Source: Cinnamomum chago (lineage: Eukaryota > Streptophyta > Magnoliopsida > Laurales > Lauraceae). Taken from it: 64,000 nucleotides of DNA. Position numbers and translations under genes: made by a program. The stretch covers positions 128,236,001 through 128,300,000 of the forward strand of contig CP142451.1 in the NCBI GenBank assembly GCA_038049695.1, in the 5' to 3' direction. A model generated the notes under the pieces. That model searched no databases. It worked only from the letters and a program-made list of their open reading frames with translations, and was not told where the DNA came from. Positions within the stretch are counted from its first letter, which is position 1; each line of letters begins with the position of its first letter. Of this stretch, positions 50,901-61,120 are shown in pieces.

Positions 50901-51579
50901 GCAAGGGGCAGTGATCCGAGGAGAATTTGGGAAGGTGGGCGATCAGGGGATCTGTTGAACTAGAGAGCCAGGAAAAATTACAAAGAGCTCTATCCAGCCT
51001 AGCTGCAACATAGCTAGTCCCCTGACGATTGTTGGACCAGGTGAATTTATTTCCAGAGAAACCCATGTCCTGCAATCCAGTGGAGATGAGCAGCTGCTGG
51101 AAATCAAGGTTGAGGCGAGAAGGCTTAAGACTGAATTTCTCGGAGGCAGAAGTGATGGAGTTGAAATCACCAATCGCACACCAGGGACGATTGGTACTAG
51201 ACTGAGAAGAGAGATAGCTCCAGAGATCTCTTCTGTGGAGATAATTAGTGGAGGCATAGATCCCTGTGAGGAGACAGATGGAAGCAGAAGAGGGATTGGT
51301 AAAGGAAATGGTCAGAAATTGGGAGGAGAATTCAGTAAGAGTAATGCCAAGGTTAGAGTGAGATTTAAAAAAGCACCATATAGAAGCTGGGGAGGAGGGA
51401 TTGTTAGAGAAGAAACCATCATAGCCCAAGGAGGAGAGGAGGGAGGGGGAAGGGGAGGCAGTCATAGGTTCAGCTATGAAAATGATGTCTGGGGAATTTG
51501 AAGAAGCCAAGTGGCGAAGGGATCTAATGGTTGGGGAATTGGAGATACCCCTACAGTTCCAGTAGAGGACTTGGATCAT
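47983..51579 (-). pseudogene. LINE ORF2: endonuclease and reverse transcriptase
   Basis: The endonuclease (51,579-50,563) starts MIQVLYWNCRGISN and keeps FIAEPM, GDFNSI and SDHCPLLL. A linker with EGDRNTAFFHASAKSR lies near 50,520. The reverse transcriptase (about 50,426-49,254) has FRPISLLNFTYKIIAKILA, LQLDISKAFDKLSW, GLRQGDPLSPYLFIL and the YADD site (LLYADDILLF). The C-terminal zinc-binding domain (CSLCSQAQESTLHLLFLC) and the FSGRPLKHFCNFL end lie at 48,426-47,983. Frame changes near 50,540, 49,280 and between 48,671 and 48,440 break it, so it is probably inactive although the catalytic motifs look preserved. Confidence 0.9.
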
Positions 51580-51599
51580 TTGGAACTAGTAAGGAGGGG

Positions 51600-53441
51600 A
51601 GAGGGACCATTTGAGCTCCTGGTTGTAGGCCTAGAGGTGGTTCTAGCTGATTTCTTTTTTATTTTCGATTTTTTTTTCTTAGAGTAGGGAGTGAGGTCCA
51701 CAACTAAGGAGATGCCAGCATTTTGGGGGGGAAACAGGAATATGGTCAGTTTCATCAACTGAATCTGAATTCCTATAGTTAGGGAGAGGGAAGGTGGAGG
51801 AATCTAAAAGAGGACAGCTTTCCAGGATAGAGAAGGAGTTAGAGGTATCAAGAGTTTCTTCTGGAAATTTTTCCAGAATATCAAAGTCTAGGGGAGGGTC
51901 ATCAGAGTCTTGGGGGGGGGGGTCAACAAGACAGGATTGGGGGACAGGGGTAGAACAGGGGATGAGAGCAGGAATGGAGGTGGGGTTGGGAGGGTCTGCA
52001 GAGTGAGGGGTGGAGAGACCTGGGGGAGCAGAGTTCTGTTGGAAAGAAAGGACTGGGTTAACTGCGGAGGGGTGGGCAAGCCGGAGGGAGGTTGCAGGGG
52101 AAACCAAAGGAGGAACGGTAGAGGCCAAAGCTGGATCGAGGTCTGAGTCAGGAGGGGGAACTGAGACAGTTTGGCTGGAGGGGGGTTTGCCTAGGATGCC
52201 TGAACCTTGCAACGAGAAGGGATGTTTGGGTAAGGATGGTTTAGGACCAGAGTTACAGAGGTTCGCTGGGTGGCCTAAGGAGAAGCATTTGGAGCAGGGG
52301 AGGTTTTCGTAGGTGATTGAGAGGGTAGTTTCCGAGTCTCATTCTAGTTCAACTCTAATCTCTGAGGGCTTAGGACCAGACAGGTCAAGCCTCACAAGAA
52401 TCCTAGCAAAAGTTAGGAGTTTTTGGGAAGCAGTTATGTCATCCAGTTTGAGAGGGGAACCGATGGAGCTGGCTAAGGAGAAGAGAATATTGGAACTCCA
52501 GCAGTGGTAAGGGATGCCATGAATGTGAATCCAGACAGGGTGGAAAGAGGGCCAGGTGGAGAGGTCTTGGCCAGGCGACCAAGGGATGATTTGAAATTTC
52601 CTGTTTTACAGGAGGGAGGGACCTTTTTCAATGGCTTTATCCCTGTCTTCCTTAGTAGCAAATCTAAACAAAAAAGAGCCTTTGTCTGTAAGAGAAATAA
52701 GGCTAGGCTTGGAGAGGCTCCACTTGGAGTTTACCTGGGCAATTAACCATTCAACAGTAGGTCTATTTCCAAAAAAATTTCCTATAGCTGCGTTGGTGAA
52801 GGAGGATTTACTTGGTTCAATCAAAGAAGATGGTATCTTCATGGTAAGTTGACCATCTATTAAGGAGGAAGAAGGGTAATCCGAAGGAGATAAGGGAGCC
52901 GAGTCAGGGAAAAGGGATAGCCAGGGTTTATGGTTGTGGGGGGGGGGGGGGGGGGAGGAGGCTGACAGGAAGGAGCCTTAGGAGGGACCTGAGGATGGAA
53001 GAGGACTGACATAAGGTCTGAGGGGAGACAGAAGTGGGGAGGGATGGGGTCTGGAGGTTTAGGGGGAAAGGGGGTTTGCTCGTTTTAAGTCTTACCTTTG
53101 GCGGAGTGGATGATGCCGGAGAGGTGGTGGTGAAGCATTTCCAATTGGTTGATATCCCAGGTTGAAAAGGAAGGAGGTGGAGTTGAAGCAGCAGCTAAGA
53201 TGGATGGAGGAGCTGAAACAGCATTTGCTGGAGGGGTTGCAGTCCCCTGGAGGTTTTGCTCTGGCAGAGGCGAAAGAGGTAGGGAAAGGGCTGCAGTTTG
53301 CCCCTGTGGGGGAGTCAACAGCGAGGAGAGAGTTGGGGAGCTGGGGATTTGGGTCGAGGAGTCTGGGCGACTAAGGGGGGGGGAATCAGAGGAGGAGGAG
53401 GAGGACGGAGGAGGAGGGTGGCTAAGGAAGGGGGGGAACAT
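51600..53441 (-). pseudogene. LINE ORF1: DUF4283 and zinc knuckle
   Basis: It starts with a Pro/Ser-rich segment (53,441-53,085). A DUF4283 domain follows near 52,842-52,606 (FFGNRPTVEWLIAQVNSKW, GSFLFRFATKEDRDKAIEKG). A CCHC knuckle (CSKCFSLGHPANLC) lies near 52,290, and a long Pro/Ser-rich tail (52,212-51,679) ends it. Such proteins bind the element's RNA. The segments lie in different frames, so the gene is broken at several points. Confidence 0.8.
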
Positions 53442-53520
53442 GGAGCTGCCCTAATCGTAATCGTGCCTTGTGAAGAGAATATTCACCCTCTTGTTTGTCA
53501 GCTATTAAAATAACCAAGAA

Positions 53521-53643
53521 GGTAGAACATAGATGGAATTCTATGTATGTTGTGCATGAAACGCACAAAATTCATTCAAAACAGTTCTCCGGTCAAGTGC
53601 CTTGTTTAACAAATCATACATAGAATTCCATCTATGTTCTACC
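53521..53643. repeat. 29-bp perfect inverted repeat in hAT
   Basis: 53,521-53,549 and 53,615-53,643 are exact reverse complements (left arm starts ggtagaacatagatgg, right arm ends ccatctatgttctacc), with a 65-bp spacer. The left arm is the transposase segment encoding HRWNSMY; the right arm is an extra inverted copy of it. Confidence 0.93.
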
Positions 53644-54866
53644 GTATTTGATCATACGCACAAAATGCACAACATTTGATGATTAGTGATGAACATTGGG
53701 AGTTATGTGCCCATATAAGAGATTTATTAGAAGCTTTTTATACTTCAACATTTTTTTTTCCGGATATATTATCCCACATCTAATGAAGTTTTAATGAAGC
53801 TTTTTAAAATTACTTTACAATTCAGTAAATTTAGAGATCATTTTTTTTACTGAGGAGCACTATTAAAAACATGGAAGAAAAAATTTATAAATATTGAAAA
53901 GAGGCTCCAATGACATTTTCTTTAACTGCCGTATTTGATCCTATGTTAAAATTAAGTGATGTACAGTTTTTTATTGATGGAATAAATAAAAATATGAATT
54001 ATATAGATTTAAATATTTTTTCAAATATTAAGGCAAATTTACAAGCACTTTTTCAATTTTATTGTGAGCAAATGGGTACAATTGGGCTTAGTATGGGCCA
54101 TTCAGAAGTCCAGCAAACAGGTGTTGGTGAGTGGGATGTGTGGTATTCTTCACTATCTACAGCCATAGCATCCAGCTTAAGTTCAAGTAACACTGTGACG
54201 GAGTTATCATCGTATCTTGACGTCGGTGTAATACGGGTGCAGGATGCATCTAGTTTTAACCTTTTAACTTGGTGGAAGCAACAAGTGTTTATCCGGTGTT
54301 GGCTGTCATGACTCGTGATCTATTGATTATTCCAATGTCTTCTGTAGCATTAGAACAGGCTTTTAGTGCAGGCGGGCGTGTGGTGGATGACAAAAGAACC
54401 AATCTGACTGAAGAAACGGTGGAGTGTTGTGTTTGCCTACAAGACTGGTATTTGGCAAATAGGAGAAAGCAAGAGTTGACATCAATGGAAGATTATGATC
54501 CAGCAGAATACATTAGTGGACTACACATCTGATTTTTTACTTTTTCATTTATTGTAAATTTAAATTTATAAGTTTTTCATTCTTTTTTTATTTTTATTTT
54601 CTAAAAAGATTGTAAGGTTTTGAAGGTAATCCTATTTAGAAACCTTCAAGAAGTTGAGATCCAAATGGTTCTCTTCTCAGTGGAGTAGGTCGAGTTTGAC
54701 CGAACCACTTAAATATCTTTGTCATTCTTCGTAATTGTGTATTTGTGTTCTATTTTTTTTAATACTGAAAAAAAAGTAAAAAAAAAAAAGAGTAGGCCCG
54801 CCCGGCCCATAGTGGGCCATGCCAGCGGGCAGGCCAGCAAAGCTGCCCGCCCGTTTGACAACCCTG

Positions 54867-55685
54867 AGCATCAAGTTCATCCAGGATTTCTAGCCATCCC
54901 AAATTGCAGCCCATGATAAGACTTGTCAATTGTTGGACTTCATGTAAGGGAGTATTGCAAAACAAATGCCCACTCAAGGTGTTCTCCTACAATCATGGGA
55001 ACCATGTGGAGAAAGTGTTTGTGAAGGGAATTTCATTTGGTTATGTTTGGTTTCATGGAGAAAAGTAAGGCCACTTTTATGGTGTTTAGACCAAAATAAT
55101 CACATATGTGTGGTCATTTAGATGAAGTGGGAGATTGTCTGACGTGAGGACCACTCACGTCCAACACAATATAGATTCACTTTCGACCATTGAAATTGAT
55201 CTAATGCCATTACAGTATGCACTAGTTATGGATCAATCTACAGCTGATGGAATTCTAAATCGGCTTTAGATTTGCCAAATCACGTTTATATGATATATGA
55301 GATAATAATATTGCTTTGATGGTGATGAAGACGATGACTACCAAGATGACACACAACGATGAGATAATAATGCTTTAACGATGACAAAGACGAAGACAAG
55401 ACGACAATGACAATTCTGATCAGGAACAATGTTTTTGGGTGAAGATTTGTGCTTGTGAGCCTATAGCAGCCTAATCAGTCTACTGGGGTGCCTATAAATC
55501 AAATGATGCTCTTTTTGGGAAAAAGAAAAAGATGAATTCTTGCTCTTCCAAAAACATCAAAAGACTGGAATCCTAGGATAGTTTAAAAATTGATAAATGT
55601 GATGTTCCTCTAAAAGAAGAGTTGTGATTTAAACCTAAAATATCTTGACCAAAGGTTTTACTTCTTGTAACATTAAAATCTACTA
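54867..55685. other. Intergenic DNA between hAT and block D
   Basis: No gene. A gatgac/gaagac-rich patch lies at 55,315-55,415 but its frame is interrupted. Confidence 0.5.
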
Positions 55686-55689
55686 CCAC

Positions 55690-56894
55690 CGTTCAATACT
55701 CATGATTAATTGGTATTGGTACTTTAATATCACACATATATTGAATCCTTAGATAAAAGTATCACTCCTAGACCAGTAGGCCCACATAGTAGGAAAAAAA
55801 ATTCTTTCTTCCTCCATTTAAAAAAGGGCTCCTACAAAATTCAAAGTACATACAAGTTGATAAGATCTGGATACTATTTCTGCCGCTTCAAATTAGATTC
55901 TTCAGTACCAGTACAACAAAATCTAACAAGCACGTACCGCCGAAAAATCTAAAGAAAAAGTAAGAAATAGTTGTTTTGGTTCATTGCCGGATGAGCAATG
56001 TTGAGAGATTTGTCCTGGGGCAGGCCATGGCCTACACTTAATTTTGCTTCCATGTTTTCTTAGGTGCGTTTGTATGATGAGAGGATTCCAAAATAAAGAG
56101 AAAAATGAACCGATTCTCATTGATAAAGTGAATTTCTATTTCGTATGGGAAAGACGGGAATAAATGATTCTACTCTCTAGTAAAAACATAAATTTACAGA
56201 GTGTGAAATCCTCTTATTGCACAAACAAACTATAAAATAAAATAAAAAAGACAATTAGTTGCGGAAAAAAAAAAACAATTTGTTGGTGGTTTCTTTCCGC
56301 CACTAATGCTTACTTTTTGAGGTAGAGTTTTTTTTTCCGTTGCGAAAAGTGCCGCCGCTATTGTCTCATTACCGACCGTCTATGATTAACTTATGAAAAA
56401 TTCAGTGTAAAATATAAAACATTGCAAAATAGGACCTTTGGTGGTAGAAAAAACCGCCGCTAAAGGCCATCCCGCCCGCCGCAAAAGGTCACTTTTTTTT
56501 AGTCCTTAAGTTGTTAAATTTTCCGTAGAAGGAACAAATTAAATTTGTATCAAAGTGAAATTAAAGATTGAGATTTGCTAAAAAAAATTGCAGTGTTGGG
56601 GTGCCATCATGGTTATGATCTATGATTCTCCTTAACCTGCACCCATATTATGTGTGGTACTCCTGCAAAGTAGATGCTTTGCGGCTTAGTAACAAAATAA
56701 CACAAAACGTAAAAGTTCTACCAAACCAAAAGAAAAACAAAAAACACCAACCTTAAAGAAACAAGAATTATAATAATATTTAATAATAATAGATAACACA
56801 AAGGGTTACCACAGCAACCCCACAAAGATAATACAAAGGGATAGACTTGGGGAGACTTGGGCTTGACTTGGAGGATTCATTGCATTTACTTAAT
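55690..56894 (-). repeat. Annexin-upstream block, copy D (left part)
   Basis: It matches copy C from 44,320 onward, sharing aggcccacatagta, ttgataagatctgga/ttggtaagatctgga and gttgttttggtt, then the gtggcgg-type patch and the gggcttgacttggaggatt end. The MULE inserted at 56,895; the block resumes at 61,121 (ttatagatgtcatgaaa). No annexin coding sequence is left beside it. Confidence 0.78.
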
Positions 56895-56909
56895 GGGAAA
56901 TTCTATTGG

Positions 56910-57120
56910 CAGATGGGTTATTGCTACTTGCAGATGAGTGATAGGACATTTTGCAGATGCAAGAGATGGGTTTTTGCTTAAAAGCAGTGATAGGACATTT
57001 TGCAGATGGGTTATTGCTACTTGCAGATGAGTGATAGGACATTTTGTAGATGCAGAGATGGGTTTTTGCTTCTGCAGTGATAGGACATTTTGCAGATGCA
57101 GTGATAGGACAGTGATAGGA
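56910..57120. repeat. Subterminal tandem repeats of the MULE, left end
   Basis: A unit of about 90 bp (cagatgggttattgctactt...gataggacattttgcagatg) occurs twice, followed by shorter partial copies of gataggacattttgcagatg. It contains part of the terminal inverted repeat and ends just downstream of the transposase stop codon. Confidence 0.85.
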
Positions 57121-57151
57121 AATCATCCGTCCTGAAGGTGGTCGGTGCATA

Positions 57152-59361
57152 TCAGTAGAAAATCTCCAGCTGCATATCAGTAGAAAATCTTCGAGGTTGT
57201 GGCGCTGGGGGAACATAAGATGATGCAAAACTATGCCTGCCCGGTAAAAAAAATGAATGATTTGCCTCAGCATATTCAAATCCTGATGGATCTCTTCGAG
57301 TCGATGTAATATCTTTTTTCTTTGAAGTAGGTCGTCCACGAGTATTCTTCTTCACCTCTGGCTCTGCAAGTAAAGTGGTAGAAGGATTAATAATTTCACG
57401 TAATTTTTGCAACCACCGAAGTTTACCTGACCGAGGCTTTTTTTTGAATTGGTCGGCGAACAATTCTAACTCAACATTGCAGCTTAAATCATCATTCTCT
57501 ACTCTAGTGGTAGGCATGAAGTCCAGCTTCCTCCAGAACAAATCAATAGAAGATAGTGGAATTGGACGACCCTCCGAGATATATGTATAGATTTCATGTG
57601 CACATGGCAAACCGTGACTTAATCGGATTTGACAACCACAAGTTTCAAGATCATCCCTAACAATATGAGAACGTTTTGCTTCTTCTAAAATGTGATACAT
57701 TGCAGCACAAGAAGCAAAACCTCTCAGTTCGTTGTACAACGAGTGCCTGAAATCATGGCGCACAAGATTGACACTTCGTTCCAACGATGCTTTAATGGAT
57801 GTGAATTGCGCCTCCAATAGATTATGAACATGTAACCACACGGACTCAAAATTGCCCATTGAATTACATAAATGCCTTTTCAACCTTGCATGTTGACTTT
57901 CGGCTCGATTCGTCGTCCTGTTACCGCAATGCATTGATCTGTTGGTCCAGGCCTGCACAAATTTCTCCTTATATTTATTCAGCCATATCGTTTTGATGTA
58001 ATTGAGTGCTTTAGGATATCTGCGAAATGATTGCTCAATAGTCAGCAACCTCTTGGAATACTCTTCGGTGGTATCAGAATCCACTAGATAACACCACTTT
58101 GAGTAGAAACTCTCCCACGCATGCTTTTCTTCGAATAGCTTCTTACAATTTGTTAATACATTCCTCCCAATATGCCATTTGTACAGCAAAGCGGTTGACT
58201 CGGGGAAAACGCGATCCACAGCATTCATTAATGCTAAATCTCTGTCAGTCAACACCACTCGTGGTAATGAACACCCGTCCATAGTAGAACGCAAACAGCT
58301 TAATGCCCATGCAAAATTGTCCTCTTTCTCGAACTGGATGAATACAAATGCAACAGAAAAAGTCAACTCTGTTGATGTAACACCGACTATTTCAAAAAGT
58401 GGCATGTTGAACCTGTTAGTCTTGTATGTTGTGTCCATAAGAAGTATGTGAGGAAAAGCACGTAACAAATCAAGTGAACAAGGATGAGCAAAAAATAAAT
58501 CTTGAAGCTCGTTTGACTCACCATGACTTCTATGCCACGAAATGTAATCATGCTTACTGAGATTAAACATTAATTGTTGCATCTGAGACCTCCCTGCAGT
58601 TTCTGCCACTCGATGTTTTTGACGAGCATTGTAAATGGTTTTAATGGTAGACATATTGAGTGGATCTCGCCCCTTCAATGTGGATAGTATGTCACGTGGC
58701 TTCACTAAATTTTTGGACAAATCAATCATAATGCCTGTTTCATCCTCTGATAATTTGCCAGCATACGAATGACCTTCCATGTAATGCGCAGCAGGGTGAT
58801 TATGGATGCCGCAAACGACCATTGATACCCAATCATTCCCGCCTTCCAATTTAATGCCTTTCAAACGAAATGGACAATTGCATTTTCTAGTACTGGTCTT
58901 CTTCGACGAAGTCTTTATCGACCGATAATGTCCACTTCGTTCACATTGCATAAGCAAGTAAGGCTTCTGACCAAATTCACCTTGATTTGAACTTGCAATT
59001 GTCAAAATAAATCCAACTGCACGCCCAACTGCTCGTGCCCATTGAATTAATTCTTCGCGACATTTAAATACCTAAGAATGAAAAAAGTAATTAGTATTTA
59101 TTCAGATTTAAATGACTAAGAAATAAAAAATCTAATTATACCATATTAGTTGTAAACTGCTCCGTATAATCAGTTTGAACTTGAATATTTTCTGATGCTA
59201 CTGCAATCACTTCGCATTGATCATTCTGTTTCATATTAACTAGCATAATTAGTGAGTATTTAGTCAACAATTAATTAATATTATATTAAACAAAAATTTA
59301 CCTCAGTCGAATAACTTGATAAGCGTAAATCTTTGCCCCATAACTTAATACGTTCGTCCAT
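57152..59361 (-). CDS. MULE transposase, three exons
   Basis: Exons 59,361-59,302, 59,225-59,142 and 59,071-57,152 join in phase into 687 residues with GT-AG introns. The start is the first ATG of exon 1 (MDERIKLWGKDLRL). A FAR1/WRKY-GCM1-like zinc finger follows: VFKCREELIQWARAVG, then C and H ligands ending in GIHNHPAAH. The MULE catalytic domain has Asp near 261 (LLMDTTYKTN), Asp near 324 (VVLTDRDLALMNAV) and Glu near 439 (TTNRAESQHARLK), in the expected DDE order. A SWIM zinc finger (CGCQIRLSHGLPCAH) lies near 526-540. The tail is basic (KKNTRGRPTSKKKD). Such proteins bind the terminal repeats and cut and paste the element in the nucleus. It could also be a domesticated FAR1-like gene, but intact ends and target duplication favour a transposon. 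Confidence 0.9.
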
Positions 59362-59859
59362 AATACCGAATAGTATCCGAAGATATAAGAGAACTGAGAA
59401 AACTAGAAATGTAGATTAGAGAAGTTGAGAAGAGAATAAATAATTTTTGGAAAAATCTCGTCTAAAGAAGTAGTATTTATAGAGTATGTGATCAAGATAG
59501 GCTACTACAAAAAAGGTTAATGCCATCATAAACTTGGGTTGTCAATCCAAGCATAAACATAAGCAACATAAATAAACCATCAAGCATAAAACCATAAGAA
59601 GAAGAATATTAAAAAAAATAACTTTAACTAACATGTAGATTCATTTACATAAGATGGAAAATAAAAATGATAGAGAAATACATGTTAGGATGGGAAAACC
59701 TCTTCTAGATGAGAAATCCTAAGAGAGTAGTGTGGCTTTAGGACTAAGTCTCCTTGAGGAACATAATGAGGAGGAGAATGGAGAGGATGGAGTGAAGAGA
59801 AGTTAGAGAGTTGCTTTCCATGAGAAGAGGAGAACATCCCATGTGATGTTTATATAGAG

Positions 59860-60430
59860 TATGGAATGCCTACATAGGGCATGGGTTGCCTACATAGGGC
59901 ATGGGAAGCCTATGTAGGGTATGAGAGGCCTATGTAGGGCATGAGTTGCCTACATAGGGTATGAGAGACCTATGTAGGGTATGAGAGGCTTATGTAGGGT
60001 ATAATGAGTTGCCTACATAGGGCATGGGAGGCCTACATAGGGTATGGGAGGCCTATGTAGGGTATAATGAGTTGCCTACATAGGGCATGGGAGACCTACA
60101 TAGGGTATTGGATGCCTATGTAGGGTATAATGAGTTGCCTACATAGGGCATGGGAGGCCTACATAGGGTATGGGAGACCTATGTAGGGTATGGGAGGCCT
60201 ATGTAGGGTATAATGAGTTGCCTACATAGGGCATGTGAGGCCTATGTAGGGTATAATGAGTTGCCTACATAGGGCAGGGGAGGCCTATGTAGGGTATGAG
60301 AGGCCTATGTAGGGTATTGGATGCCTATGTAAGATATAATGAGTTGCCTACATAGGGCATGGGAGGCCTATGTAGGGTATTGGATGCCTATGTAAGGTAT
60401 AATGAGTTGCCTACATAAGGCATGGGAGGC
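59860..60430. repeat. 20-bp minisatellite in the MULE
   Basis: About 28 units of roughly 20 bp such as gcctacatagggcatgggag and gcctatgtagggtatgagag. The core alternates between cctacatagg and its own reverse complement, cctatgtagg. It lies between the transposase start and the right terminus, in the likely promoter or leader region. Confidence 0.93.
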
Positions 60431-61120
60431 CTTATTATTTCATTGATTCAATGAAGTACACAAAAAAATTAAAAAATATAAAGTACAAAAAAAAATTATT
60501 TAAACAAAGATTTAAACAAAAAATATAAAAATATATAAAGTACAAAAATTTAATCGGACCATAAAAATAAAAAAATATAAAGTAAAAGAACATTTAATAA
60601 AAAAATTAAAAATTTTGATTTTACTATTTAAAAAAAATTAAAAGATCATATTATATGATTTTACGGCCTCCCTCCCGCGTGCGTCCTTAATAAATTTAAC
60701 ATAGTACGTGCTCACTCGTGCCCATACGTAACTTAGATTATGTAGCTCATTCGTGCACATATGTAACAGACACCATGTCATACGTGCTCATTTGTTATTT
60801 TTACGGTGAAACCCACGGTGCCTTCCCCTAAAAGAGTCGCCACGTCAACTTTGTAAATATAAATGGCAAGAAAAAGAAAAATACTGATTTGACGGTGAAT
60901 ATGACTGACTGTCCATTTGATGGACGTTGGACATGTATGAAGTACATCTGTAATGACACCTGTATGAATGAAGCACATCTGTAAGTATGTAGCAAAAGTA
61001 GCAAAAGTAGATCTGGATATAGCAATGAAGTGATGGCGGATTTAAAAAATATTTACCTAAAAATCTGCGCATCTGTATGTAGCAAAAGTAGATCTGTATA
61101 TAGATGCACCCTTACTTAAT

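Larger units (their letters stand above)
47847..53497 (-). mobile_element. L1-type LINE, near full length, 5.65 kb
   Basis: A minus-strand LINE inserted in the hAT transposase, with the shared sequence tcagctatt at both borders (47,838-47,846 and 53,498-53,506). It has an ORF1 with DUF4283 and a CCHC knuckle, and an ORF2 with endonuclease, reverse transcriptase and a C-terminal zinc-binding domain. A short A-rich tail lies at the left border. Poly-G or poly-C runs occur in ORF1 and the 5' region. A truncated sibling lies at 23,468-23,824. Confidence 0.92.
46830..54532 (+). pseudogene. hAT transposase, interrupted
   Basis: The N-terminal part has a BED zinc finger (CKFCSKIY, GTGHLTRY, then C) near 46,975-47,055. 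The catalytic region follows (LSITLNNASNN, CHILNLIAKVGL) up to SAI at 47,846, where the LINE inserts. It resumes at 53,498 with SAIKITKK and HRWNSMYVV, then WELCAHIRDLLEAFY. It ends with a dimerisation domain near 54,310-54,480 (SSVALEQAFSAGGRVVDD, RTNLTEETVECCVCLQDW). The frame carries several stops, including after EEWI at 47,261 and before TSKGGD at 47,404, plus shifts, besides the LINE. It cannot make an intact transposase. Confidence 0.85.
46113..54866 (+). mobile_element. hAT transposon (Ac-like), split by a LINE
   Basis: The left end tagggatgtcaaatgggc and the reverse complement of the right end, cagggttgtcaaacgggc, form Ac-type terminal inverted repeats, with GC-rich gggcc words inside both. 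After removing the LINE (47,847-53,497) the element is about 3.1 kb. An 8-bp target duplication is not convincing, with only 5 of 8 bases matching. A TATA-like box and CT-rich leader lie at 46,410-46,520. Confidence 0.82.
56895..61111 (-). mobile_element. MULE (Mutator-like) transposon, 4.2 kb
   Basis: Flanked by the 9-bp target duplication ttacttaat (56,886-56,894 and 61,112-61,120), the length typical of Mutator elements. The left end (gggaaattctattggcagat) and the reverse complement of the right end (gggtgcatctatatacagat) match at about 26 of the first 39 positions, both containing tttgctac/attgctac. It encodes a transposase with no visible break. Subterminal tandem repeats lie at both ends. 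The pre-insertion sequence can be read from copy C. It looks autonomous in coding content. Confidence 0.92.

Noticed and set aside
48590-53454. Many plus-strand open frames opposite the LINE
   Set aside because: They are shadows of the minus-strand ORF1 and ORF2 in GC-richer sequence; no domain is seen in them.
46105-54874. 8-bp target duplication of the hAT element
   Set aside because: The flanks ccaacaat (or tccaacaa) and agcatcaa match at only about five positions, too weak to claim.
55315-55415. gatgac-rich stretch resembling an acidic annexin exon
   Set aside because: It lies on the plus strand, the frame is interrupted, and it does not match either annexin first exon beyond composition.
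59860-60430. Regular short repeats that might suggest a CRISPR array
   Set aside because: The units are contiguous without unique spacers and lie in a plant transposon; it is a minisatellite.
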